The notes under the pieces were generated by a model that worked only from the letters and a program-made list of their open reading frames with translations, was not told where the DNA came from and did no database searches. The position numbers were made by a program, and so were the translations under genes. A stretch of DNA of 38,105 bases. Source: Mesoaciditogaceae bacterium (GTDB lineage Bacteria > Thermotogota > Thermotogae > Mesoaciditogales > Mesoaciditogaceae). Shown piece by piece: positions 24,876-31,395 of the stretch (position 1 is its first letter; every line of letters starts with the position of its first letter). Where the stretch lies: NCBI GenBank assembly GCA_015486145.1, contig WFSH01000092.1, positions 1-38,105 on the forward strand, given 5' to 3'.

Positions 24876-25190
24876 TCACACCTCCGTTTGGTAAACCAAC
24901 AGGTTCTTTGGATACTGTTTTGACAATTGTAAGAGGGTTTTTTGAAGTGTCTCAATCATTTTTTGTGCGCAATCATTCTCACTTTTCACATCACACTTGA
25001 TCAAACCATCTTTTATCTCGTAAACTATTTTTTCCCCAAGAACCTCTTCAAGTCCTATCATTGTTGCCTGAGTTACCGCACTTACTGCTGCACAAACAAC
25101 GTCTTTGCCTTTAATTCCCAATCCCACATGACCAGATATCTTAAAAGCGGTGTACCGATCGTTGTGAGAGAAAAAAACGCATCGAGTCAT
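24876..25190 (-). CDS. prp: Ribosomal-processing cysteine protease Prp
   Basis: Prp removes the N-terminal extension of L27. The 104-residue product has the conserved catalytic pair: histidine 21 in ISGHVGLG and cysteine 33 in KDVVCAAVSAV. This agrees with the family's GHA...GxDxVCAxxS pattern. It lies between rplU and rpmA, the classical place for this gene. ATG at 25190 overlaps the rplU stop in an ATGA junction, so translation is probably coupled; the earlier frame would run into rplU. Confidence 0.92.
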   Translation of the reverse strand: MTRCVFFSHNDRYTAFKISGHVGLGIKGKDVVCAAVSAVTQATMIGLEEVLGEKIVYEIKDGLIKCDVKSENDCAQKMIETLQKTLLQLSKQYPKNLLVYQTEV

Positions 25191-25501
25191 CCTTCGATTT
25201 TTTCCACTTTTAACAGGGAATACCACTGCCTGTGATTTTTGACACGTCTGTATCCCTTTCGTCCCTTGAACTTAACGGTCAAAACCTTTCGGTATCTTCC
25301 GTTCTTTAAAAGGGTTGCCCTGACTTTTACACCTTCTACGTAGGGGGAGCCTATTTTCGTTTCGTCATCCTTTTTTAGAGTTAAGATCTTATCCAGGATA
25401 ACTTGTTCTCCTTCTTTGATGCTTTTGAATCTTTCGGTTTTAAATGCTTCACCTTCTGACAACTTGTATTGCTTTCCTCCAACTTCAACGATGGCGTACA
25501 T
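25187..25501 (-). CDS. rplU: 50S ribosomal protein L21
   Basis: L21 binds domain V/23S rRNA near L20. The 104-residue product begins MYAIVEVGGKQYKLSEGE and contains the C-terminal KFKGRKGYRRVKNHRQ RNA-binding block. ATG at 25501 follows GGAGGT at a seven-base distance; 26 in-frame residues upstream are excluded. It is the first gene of the operon, with a likely promoter and a structured leader upstream. Confidence 0.98.
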   Translation of the reverse strand: MYAIVEVGGKQYKLSEGEAFKTERFKSIKEGEQVILDKILTLKKDDETKIGSPYVEGVKVRATLLKNGRYRKVLTVKFKGRKGYRRVKNHRQWYSLLKVEKIEG

Positions 25502-25529
25502 TTTGCACCTCCTCCCACAAAACATCCGC

Positions 25530-25571
25530 CGATCCAAGGTGGAGTAGTCAACTCTCTTCAAACCCGGATCG
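25530..25571 (-). promoter_or_regulatory. Structured rplU leader, possible ribosomal-protein autoregulatory element
   Basis: In the untranslated leader, CGATCC (plus-strand 25530-25535) pairs with GGATCG (25566-25571), GGT (25538-25540) pairs with ACC (25562-25564), and GAGT (25542-25545) pairs with ACTC (25551-25554). The nested stems end about 29 bases before the rplU start. The structure and place suggest a ribosomal-protein leader, but I cannot match it to a known family. Confidence 0.5.
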
Positions 25572-25582
25572 TGCGTCATAAG

Positions 25583-25590
25583 ATTTTACC
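25583..25590 (-). promoter_or_regulatory. Extended -10 promoter for the rplU operon
   Basis: On the minus strand, TGGTAAAAT forms an extended -10 (TGnTAAAAT) with the hexamer at 25588-25583. Transcription would begin near 25576, giving a leader of about 75 bases that includes the nested stems. The -35 region is weak. Confidence 0.55.
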
Positions 25591-25695
25591 ACGAAAGACT
25601 CAGAATATAAAAAGAAAAAAATATTTTCAATTAGGTTACCGATTAAAGAAGAGTGGCAATGTCTAAATTTCATGATCACCTCTTTTCCTTTCAAC

Positions 25696-25777
25696 AAAAG
25701 CTTGAATAAGACTTAGTGAACCTTACTGACAAATCAAACGGGATCTGATCTTGAACAACACGAATTATCAAGCTTTT
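25696..25777 (+). ncRNA. Possible structured RNA leader (long-range stem)
   Basis: AAAAGCTTGA at 25696-25705 is the exact reverse complement of TCAAGCTTTT at 25768-25777. With one bulged A the pairing extends through TAA/TTA to about 13 base pairs, enclosing roughly 55 bases. It lies upstream of a small ORF and, further on, a terminator, so the segment may be a structured 5' leader or a small RNA. No known riboswitch consensus is recognised. Confidence 0.35.
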
Positions 25778-25828
25778 GGGGATAAAATTGAGGATGTAAG
25801 AACAAAAAGAGTGAAAGGAGTGGTTGAA

Positions 25829-25945
25829 GTGAAAAAGAGAAACATGGAAAAGCTTTTTCGTGAGATGATCAACAGAAAATTGGCCGATAAGGTAAAAAAT
25901 GAAGCCATGCTTAAGGTGGTAAGATACGGGACGTTTAAGTTCTGA
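25829..25945 (+). CDS. Small basic protein of unknown function (38 aa)
   Basis: I do not recognise this gene. From GTG at 25829 the product has 38 residues, begins MKKRNMEKLFREMINRKLA and ends with VVRYGTFKF. It is rich in lysine, arginine and glutamate, probably helical, with no membrane segment, signal peptide or cysteine. AAAGGAG at 25814-25820 is eight bases before the start, a good ribosome-binding site. A strong terminator begins 30 bases after the stop. A TTG at 25751 would extend it to 64 residues but has no such site. A nucleic-acid- or ribosome-binding role is possible on charge alone; the ORF could also be a leader peptide or fortuitous. Confidence 0.5.
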   Translation: MKKRNMEKLFREMINRKLADKVKNEAMLKVVRYGTFKF

Positions 25946-25974
25946 CTTGATAATAATTTCGAATCTTTGGGATC

Positions 25975-26002
25975 AAAAAAGGCGCTTTTAAGCGCCTTTT
26001 TT
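25975..26002. terminator. Strong bidirectional Rho-independent terminator
   Basis: GGCGCT at 25981-25986 pairs with AGCGCC at 25991-25996 around a TTTA loop, flanked by six A on the left (25975-25980) and six T on the right (25997-26002). It is symmetric and would terminate in both directions. It closes the small-ORF unit and lies 14 bases before the phospholipase D-like gene. Confidence 0.93.
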
Positions 26003-26004
26003 GA

Positions 26005-26010
26005 TAAAAT
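26005..26010 (+). promoter_or_regulatory. -10 element just upstream of the PLD-like gene
   Basis: TAAAAT at 26005-26010, within GATAAAAT, lies six bases before the ATG at 26017. Transcription would start at or next to the initiation codon, and no ribosome-binding site precedes it, so the mRNA may be leaderless. The -35 region would fall inside the terminator and is not recognisable. Confidence 0.4.
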
Positions 26011-26016
26011 GAACTT

Positions 26017-26988
26017 ATGAGAGCGTACATACTTTTCTTGTTTTTGACTTTAATGGCATGTGAGATTCTCGCTTTGGGCATTTTTTTCAACGTTCCCCCG
26101 AATTCTGGTGAGTTAAAATCTCGTTTGTTAGATCTTATCAACTCTGCGCAATCCACCATATCAATCGCCATTTATAACATGAACGATGTTGAAATAATAA
26201 ATGCTTTGAAAGAGAAAAGGTCAGAAGGAGTCAACGTTAGAATTGTCACGGAAGGGAAAAACTATTTGATAAATCGCGATGCTTTTTTGGGATTGAACAC
26301 CGTTGCCGATCCGACGGAAGGCGGTTTGATGCATGAAAAATTTGCCGTGATCGATGACACATGGGTGTGGGTAGGTTCTGCGAATTTTACGAAATCATCC
26401 ATGTATGAAGATTTGAACAACGCTTTGATTTTTAATTCTGAGCCGCTCTCTTGCGTGTTCAATGAAGAATTTAACCGCGTGTACAACGGATACTTTTCCA
26501 CTCCGAAATTTGCAGAAGCCACAACTTTGACGGTAGAAGGAATGAAATTAGACGTGAGATTCTCCCCCTTAGGTGGAATCTTTAGCGAAATTGTTGGCGT
26601 TCTTAAAGATGCAAAGCATGAGGTGGATGTCGCAATGTTTGCCTTTTCAGATATGAGAATCTCACTTTTGCTCATGGCGTTAGAAGAAAGAGGTGTAAAG
26701 GTAAGAGTTTTAGTGGATGAAAACTGGAATTCCTCCAAATACAGTGTTATGCCAAAAATGAAAGAGTTCAATTTTTTAAAGGACTTTGATAATCCTTACG
26801 GGTTACTTCATGACAAGTACATCATTGTGGATCCGGGTTTTCCAACTGCGAAAGTGTTAACTGGTTCTTACAACCTCACCCGTTCGGCACAAAGAAAAAA
26901 CAACGAGGTCTTAATTGTCATTCACTCAAAGAAAGTTGCGAGGTTTTACCTCGAAAATTTTGAATCTTTGTGGAAAGTGAAACCTTAG
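26017..26988 (+). CDS. Exported phospholipase D-family protein
   Basis: The 323-residue product begins with a hydrophobic signal peptide (about 1-20). It carries two HxKxxxxD (HKD) motifs: MHEKFAVIDD followed by VGSANFT, and LHDKYIIVD followed by TGSYNLT. These form one PLD catalytic site that can hydrolyse phosphodiesters in lipids or nucleic acids. The export signal suggests activity outside the cytoplasm. It resembles single-chain PLD-like nucleases of the Nuc/EndA-like type, but the substrate is unknown. ATG at 26017 has no ribosome-binding site, and a -10 element directly precedes it. It converges with the next gene. Confidence 0.85.
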   Translation: MRAYILFLFLTLMACEILALGIFFNVPPNSGELKSRLLDLINSAQSTISIAIYNMNDVEIINALKEKRSEGVNVRIVTEGKNYLINRDAFLGLNTVADPTEGGLMHEKFAVIDDTWVWVGSANFTKSSMYEDLNNALIFNSEPLSCVFNEEFNRVYNGYFSTPKFAEATTLTVEGMKLDVRFSPLGGIFSEIVGVLKDAKHEVDVAMFAFSDMRISLLLMALEERGVKVRVLVDENWNSSKYSVMPKMKEFNFLKDFDNPYGLLHDKYIIVDPGFPTAKVLTGSYNLTRSAQRKNNEVLIVIHSKKVARFYLENFESLWKVKP

Positions 26989-27001
26989 GGAGTGTTTTCG
27001 A

Positions 27002-27637
27002 TCATAAGAGACTCAGCACAGCAAAAAAGTGAAAAGTACTGCCTCCCAAGACAAAGATGTGCCATATTGTGTGGTGATAGGGGATTTTTCTTTGGATGTA
27101 AAATACAGTGCCAATTGTGTAAAGAACACCTCCAATGATCAGGAAGATCAAGCCTGTCTTTGGCAAAGACTCCACAAGATTTTTCAATACGAAAACCACC
27201 ATCCATCCCATGACAATGTACAGTAGAGTTGAGATGACGACGAATTTTTTGATGAAAAACACTTTAAAGATTATTCCCGCGGCGGCTAATCCCCAAACAG
27301 TTCCAAAGATCATCCATCCTATGGATCCCCTTAAGCTTATCAAAGTAAAAGGTGTATAGGTTCCCGCTATAAGTAAAAAAATAGATGAATGATCCAAAAT
27401 TTCGAAAACGCTTTTAACCGTGCTCTTTGGAAAACTATGGTACAAAGTTGAGATCGTATAGAGAGTCACCAGTGTAGAACCATATATTGTAAAACTCACG
27501 ATATACCAAGGATTTCCGTGAATGCTTGAGAAAACGATCAGTAAAACCAATGCCGCTACTGAAAGTAAAGCTCCGATGCCATGAGTTATCGAGTTGGCCA
27601 GTTCTTCTCCGAATTTGAATATTTCTACGTTGTTCAT
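27002..27637 (-). CDS. trhA: Hemolysin III family (TrhA/PAQR) membrane protein
   Basis: The 211-residue product has about seven hydrophobic segments. It also has the conserved PAQR/hemolysin III polar residues: THGIGA near the start, STLYHSF, DHSSIFLLIAGTYTPF and the histidines in the last helix region (HTIWHIFVLGGSTFHF). These residues form a metal-binding membrane hydrolase-like site in the family, and bacterial members affect membrane fluidity. ATG at 27637 follows AAAGGAGG. A TATAAT lies about 20 bases upstream. It converges on the PLD-like gene with a 13-base gap. Confidence 0.9.
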   Translation of the reverse strand: MNNVEIFKFGEELANSITHGIGALLSVAALVLLIVFSSIHGNPWYIVSFTIYGSTLVTLYTISTLYHSFPKSTVKSVFEILDHSSIFLLIAGTYTPFTLISLRGSIGWMIFGTVWGLAAAGIIFKVFFIKKFVVISTLLYIVMGWMVVFVLKNLVESLPKTGLIFLIIGGVLYTIGTVFYIQRKIPYHHTIWHIFVLGGSTFHFFAVLSLL

Positions 27638-27657
27638 TGCAAGCCTCCTTTGACTTC

Positions 27658-27663
27658 ATTATA
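27658..27663 (-). promoter_or_regulatory. -10 element upstream of trhA
   Basis: A perfect TATAAT on the minus strand at 27663-27658 lies about 20 bases before the ATG, leaving just enough room for the AAAGGAGG ribosome-binding site. The -35 is not clear. Confidence 0.5.
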
Positions 27664-27706
27664 CCTTGTGGAAAGTAAAAAACGATTTTTTTATCTTTCG
27701 TTTTGT

Positions 27707-27712
27707 GATAAT
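27707..27712 (+). promoter_or_regulatory. Extended -10 upstream of the DUF4234-like gene
   Basis: TGTGATAAT contains an extended -10 with hexamer GATAAT at 27707-27712, 32 bases before the ATG at 27745. It is divergent from the trhA promoter. The -35 is poor. Confidence 0.4.
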
Positions 27713-27744
27713 ATCTAATTAAGAAGTCTGAGGGGGTGAAGTTG

Positions 27745-28470
27745 ATGGATGGAAGGGTAAATGTTGGACTGGCGGTAACCGCGATTGTGTTAATACTTGT
27801 AACCACCATAACGAGTACGGTTGTAATGGCGATGGCGGGAATGAGAACCTTCAACGGGATGACCACTGGAATAAACATGTTAAGTTTGATTTCATTCAGT
27901 CTTGGAGTTTACATTTTTGTGTTGATCTTGGGAGTAATTACGGCAATTTTGCAATTTGTAGTTTTAAAACAGATCATGAACGTTTTGAACAACAACATAA
28001 ATCATACTCGTGCATTGCTTGCCAACATTCAGACTGACGATCTCTCGATCAAATCTGAGATAGAAGCTGCAGCGAAGGAGTTGGAGAGTGAGAGGGTTCC
28101 TGGTTGGGCTTTTTGGGGGTATGTAGTTTCTTACATAATTGCTTTTGTTTTTTTGTTTGTACCACCAATGACCAGCATCTTTGGCCTTGTTGGTTTTGTC
28201 TTATACCTGATATATCTTTACCAAATATTTTCCACTTCTGCGTCAATTTATCAGGTAAAAAACAGGGTTTACTCGTACCTCAGGAACATGAAAAAATTGC
28301 CTCAAGTTGAGGAATTACGTCCCATAACGAAAAGAAATATTTTCTTAGTTCTTGTTTTAACGATAGTCACATTTGGTGTGTATTGGCTCTACTTGTTGGT
28401 AAAACTTCCAACAGAGGTTAACGAGTTTGTGAAAAGTGACGAGAAAATTCGGGTGCGTTTTGCCAGTTAG
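27745..28470 (+). CDS. Membrane protein with DUF4234-like C-terminal region
   Basis: The 241-residue product has two N-terminal transmembrane helices separated by a short loop (about 5-75). A charged helical segment follows (about 80-120), then two more helices (about 125-170). The C-terminal segment TKRNIFLVLVLTIVTFGVYW resembles the start of the DUF4234 signature (RNIxxxIxLTxxTxGIYxLYW). The function is unknown. ATG at 27745 follows AGGGGGTG by six bases; a GTG at 27736 falls within that site. The stop overlaps the convergent maoC-like gene by four bases. Confidence 0.75.
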   Translation: MDGRVNVGLAVTAIVLILVTTITSTVVMAMAGMRTFNGMTTGINMLSLISFSLGVYIFVLILGVITAILQFVVLKQIMNVLNNNINHTRALLANIQTDDLSIKSEIEAAAKELESERVPGWAFWGYVVSYIIAFVFLFVPPMTSIFGLVGFVLYLIYLYQIFSTSASIYQVKNRVYSYLRNMKKLPQVEELRPITKRNIFLVLVLTIVTFGVYWLYLLVKLPTEVNEFVKSDEKIRVRFAS

Positions 28471-28871
28471 CTTGGAAGATAGATTTCCGCCTCTCCCGTT
28501 ATGACTTTTTTTTCATTATCTAACACGGTTGTTGATAAGAATATCCTATTTTTCTCGGAATTTTTGTCTTTCACTTCCACTCTTATTTTTACCGTGTCGT
28601 TGACGTAAACTGGTTTGCGAAACCTAACCGATTGTGAAACGTACACAGTACCGGCGCCCGGAAAATCGTGCCCCAAAACTTTTGAAATTAGAGATACAAC
28701 GAGCATTCCGTGGACTATACGTTTGCCAAAAATACTCTTTTTTGCGAACTCGTCGTCTAAATGGAGTGGGTTGTTGTCCCCGGTTATTCTGGCAAATTCT
28801 CTGACCATCTCATCTGTCACTTGGACCTCAAATTCTTTAACATCTCCAAGATTTATCGCTTCGAATTTCAT
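28467..28871 (-). CDS. MaoC-like (R)-specific enoyl-CoA hydratase
   Basis: The 134-residue product has the hot-dog fold hydratase-2 motif with aspartate and histidine in TGDNNPLHLDDEFA, then FGKRIVHGMLVVSL. It probably hydrates trans-2-enoyl-CoA to (R)-3-hydroxyacyl-CoA, as PhaJ or MaoC proteins do. Short standalone members also act in other pathways, and the acyl group is not known. ATG at 28871 follows GAGGAG. The end overlaps the DUF4234-like gene tail to tail by four bases. No fatty-acid or polyester genes are adjacent. Confidence 0.88.
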   Translation of the reverse strand: MKFEAINLGDVKEFEVQVTDEMVREFARITGDNNPLHLDDEFAKKSIFGKRIVHGMLVVSLISKVLGHDFPGAGTVYVSQSVRFRKPVYVNDTVKIRVEVKDKNSEKNRIFLSTTVLDNEKKVITGEAEIYLPS

Positions 28872-28961
28872 AAGATTCTCCTCTCTTTTGCATGGTAAAA
28901 TGGTGTTGGTGTTCAACGCTATTTTAACAAATAACTTTGTAAGATAAAAGGGAGAAAAACC

Positions 28962-29690
28962 ATGGTAATATACGGGAGAAATGTCGTTAGGGAGGCAATA
29001 AAAGCGCGACTACACATTAAGAGGGCGTATATTTTGGATTCATCAAATCTTTCGCGCGAGATGAAACAAACGGAAAATGAATTGAGACATTTGAGAGTGC
29101 CAGTTGAAAAGATGAAAGAAGAGAAATTAAAGAATATTACGCATTCTAAGGATCATCAGGGGATAGCCGCAAAGATTAACGATTACAAGTATGCGGATAC
29201 CTTTAAAACGCTCGATCGCCTTGAGCATCCTCCTTTTGTCGTGATTCTCGATCAGGTTCAGGATCCTCACAACGTCGGTGCCATTATTCGGAGTGCTTAT
29301 GGTGCAGGAGTGGATTTGTTGATCCTTCCAAAGCGTGGGGGATGTCTTGTAACTCCGGCAGTTTTAAAAACTTCTGCGGGATATGCTTTTAGGTTGTCGA
29401 TATCCGTGGAGACGAATCTTGCCAGAGTAATTGAGGAATTAAAGAAAAGGGGAATATGGGTGTATGCTGCGACCATGAAAGGAAAACCTTATTACGATAT
29501 CGACATGACCGGACCGATTGCCTTCATTTTTGGAAATGAAGGAAAAGGAGTGCGAAGACTTGTTATGGAGAAAAGTGACGGTTTTGTGTCTATCCCAATG
29601 GCAAAGAAGATGGATTCTTTGAACGTTTCTGTTAGCGTCGCGGTGATTTTATTTCGAGCGATGGAGATGAGAAACAATGCCAATTCATAA
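28962..29690 (+). CDS. rlmB: TrmH/SpoU-family RNA 2'-O-methyltransferase, RlmB-like
   Basis: The 242-residue product belongs to the SPOUT class. An N-terminal substrate-binding domain starts VIYGRNVVREAIK. The catalytic knot then shows the three SpoU motifs: DQVQDPHNVGAIIRSA, FIFGNEGKGV and IPMAKKMDSLNVSVSVAV. RlmB methylates the ribose of a G in 23S rRNA, and related proteins modify tRNA. ATG at 28962 is preceded by AAAAGGGAG. It overlaps mutL by 14 bases, and both are followed by dprA. Confidence 0.9.
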   Translation: MVIYGRNVVREAIKARLHIKRAYILDSSNLSREMKQTENELRHLRVPVEKMKEEKLKNITHSKDHQGIAAKINDYKYADTFKTLDRLEHPPFVVILDQVQDPHNVGAIIRSAYGAGVDLLILPKRGGCLVTPAVLKTSAGYAFRLSISVETNLARVIEELKKRGIWVYAATMKGKPYYDIDMTGPIAFIFGNEGKGVRRLVMEKSDGFVSIPMAKKMDSLNVSVSVAVILFRAMEMRNNANS

Positions 29691-31395
29691 GCTTCCGGAA
29701 GAGGTTGTTAGAAGGATAGCAGCTGGAGAGGTGGTTGATCACGCATCTTCCGTTGTGAAAGAACTGGTTGAAAACAGTTTGGATGCCAGTGCCGACAAAG
29801 TGAAAATTTCAATAGATGGTGGCGGAAAGTCTAAGATAGTTGTGGAAGATAACGGAAGTGGCATGTCAGCGGAAGCACTCAAAATGGCTGTATTACCACA
29901 TACAACATCGAAGATAGAGAAATTTGAAGACCTGTACAAAATAGGCACATTTGGTTTTAGAGGAGAAGCTCTGGGTTCAATAAGTGCCGTTTCAAAGATG
30001 AGAATAGAAACGTCCACTTTGGGAGAAATTGGTGTGGCGCTTGACGTGATTGGTGGTGTAGCTGGGGAAGTTACAGAAATTGCCAAGGAAAAGGGCACTC
30101 GAGTAATCGTGTCAGACCTTTTTTTTAACGTACCCGCCAGAAGGAAATTCCTCAGTTCCACATCGGTTGAAACGAGAATGGTTACCGAAGTGATTCAAAA
30201 ATTCATTCTTTCCAAAAATGTGGGGTTTAGGTATGTTCACGATAAACAGGAGATATACAACGTAAAACCAGGGCTTTCTCTTGAAAGCAGAATAAAAATG
30301 GTGTTTGGTGAGTACGAGCTTGTAAGGGTGGATTCGACTTTTGGTGGTGTTAGAATTCACGGGTATATAAGTGCTCCGACCGTGGGAAGACAGAACAGGG
30401 TGAATGAAGTTATTTTTGTCAACGGGAGATATGTTCGCAGCGGACTTTTGATGAAAGCCATTGAAGTGGGATATGCTCAACATTTGAAAAAAGGGGAATT
30501 TCCGGTTGCCGTTATGTTTATAGAGGTTCCACCCCAGTTGGTGGATGTGAATGTTCATCCTCAAAAATTGGAGGTGAAATTTAGCGATCAGTCTAAAATA
30601 TTTGGAATGATCGTTGGAGCGGTGAAAAACGCCTTGGCTTCACCAGATCTTTTTAAGATACCTGTTGAAAGGGACATCTTGAGAACCTCTGAAGCCTCGA
30701 AAGTGATGGATAATTCTGAGTGGATGAAAGTTGAACCGAAAGGCCCTTCCAGCAAGGGGAAATCTTTTTTTGAAAAAGATTATTTTCAAAACTCAAATCT
30801 TTCTTTCGACATAAATATGGTATCGAAGCCTCCGGAAAAGATAGAAACGCGTGAGAAACTTTCTGAGACGAAAATCGTGGGAGTTGTACGTGGTAGATAT
30901 ATAATGTGTGAAGGAAAAAACACATTGTATTTCATTGACATGCACGCGGCGCATGAAAGGATTCTTTATGATAAATTTAAAGTTTCTACTTTTAGCACAT
31001 CACAGCATCTTGCCATGCCCATAAAGCTCGATCTTACCGAGTCACAAAAAGAAATTCTTGCTGAACACAGAAATGAGGTACACGGTTTCGGTTTTGAGTG
31101 GAAAGACGACGAACTTACAGGGGTCCCGAATATTGGAAGGAGTATAGATTGGCAAGAGGTATTTGTATCGGTTGTGGAATCTTTTCGCCTCTCGTTTGCG
31201 GAAGATCCGAGGGATGAATTTTTGGCCACTCTTGCGTGTAAAGCGGCAGTGAAAACGGGGGAGAAGATCTCAAAAGAAGAAATTTTTCAACTTCTTAAGG
31301 ATGTGGATAAACTTGAAATCTGGTCATGCCCTCATGGAAGGCCGCTTGTATATTCTTTGGATTTTAAAAGATTGGATAGGTATTTTGGAAGATGA
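29677..31395 (+). CDS. mutL: DNA mismatch repair protein MutL
   Basis: The 572-residue product has the GHKL ATPase domain of MutL: IAAGEVVDHASSVVKELVEN, DNGSGM, GTFGFRGEALGSI and the conserved RKFL region. A short linker (about 340-400) precedes the C-terminal dimer/endonuclease domain. In that domain the metal motif normally DQHA(X)2E(X)4E reads DMHAAHERILYD at residues 421-432. The downstream LACKAAV and CPHGRP blocks are present. So the nuclease motif is recognisable but has methionine for glutamine and aspartate for the last glutamate. It overlaps rlmB and dprA at each end. Confidence 0.96.
   Translation: MPIHKLPEEVVRRIAAGEVVDHASSVVKELVENSLDASADKVKISIDGGGKSKIVVEDNGSGMSAEALKMAVLPHTTSKIEKFEDLYKIGTFGFRGEALGSISAVSKMRIETSTLGEIGVALDVIGGVAGEVTEIAKEKGTRVIVSDLFFNVPARRKFLSSTSVETRMVTEVIQKFILSKNVGFRYVHDKQEIYNVKPGLSLESRIKMVFGEYELVRVDSTFGGVRIHGYISAPTVGRQNRVNEVIFVNGRYVRSGLLMKAIEVGYAQHLKKGEFPVAVMFIEVPPQLVDVNVHPQKLEVKFSDQSKIFGMIVGAVKNALASPDLFKIPVERDILRTSEASKVMDNSEWMKVEPKGPSSKGKSFFEKDYFQNSNLSFDINMVSKPPEKIETREKLSETKIVGVVRGRYIMCEGKNTLYFIDMHAAHERILYDKFKVSTFSTSQHLAMPIKLDLTESQKEILAEHRNEVHGFGFEWKDDELTGVPNIGRSIDWQEVFVSVVESFRLSFAEDPRDEFLATLACKAAVKTGEKISKEEIFQLLKDVDKLEIWSCPHGRPLVYSLDFKRLDRYFGR

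Larger units (their letters stand above)
25502..25828. other. Intergenic region between divergent rplU and the small ORF
   Basis: No conserved gene is seen in these 327 bases. They hold the rplU leader and promoter at 25502-25590, an AT-rich stretch to about 25690, and a long-range inverted repeat at 25696-25777 upstream of the small ORF. An open frame from TTG 25751 continues into the small ORF but lacks a ribosome-binding site. Confidence 0.7.

Noticed and set aside
25502..25590. FMN riboswitch controlling ribU through the rplU leader
   Set aside because: The leader lacks the conserved RFN-element blocks; its stems fit a ribosomal-protein leader better, and ribU is internal to the operon.
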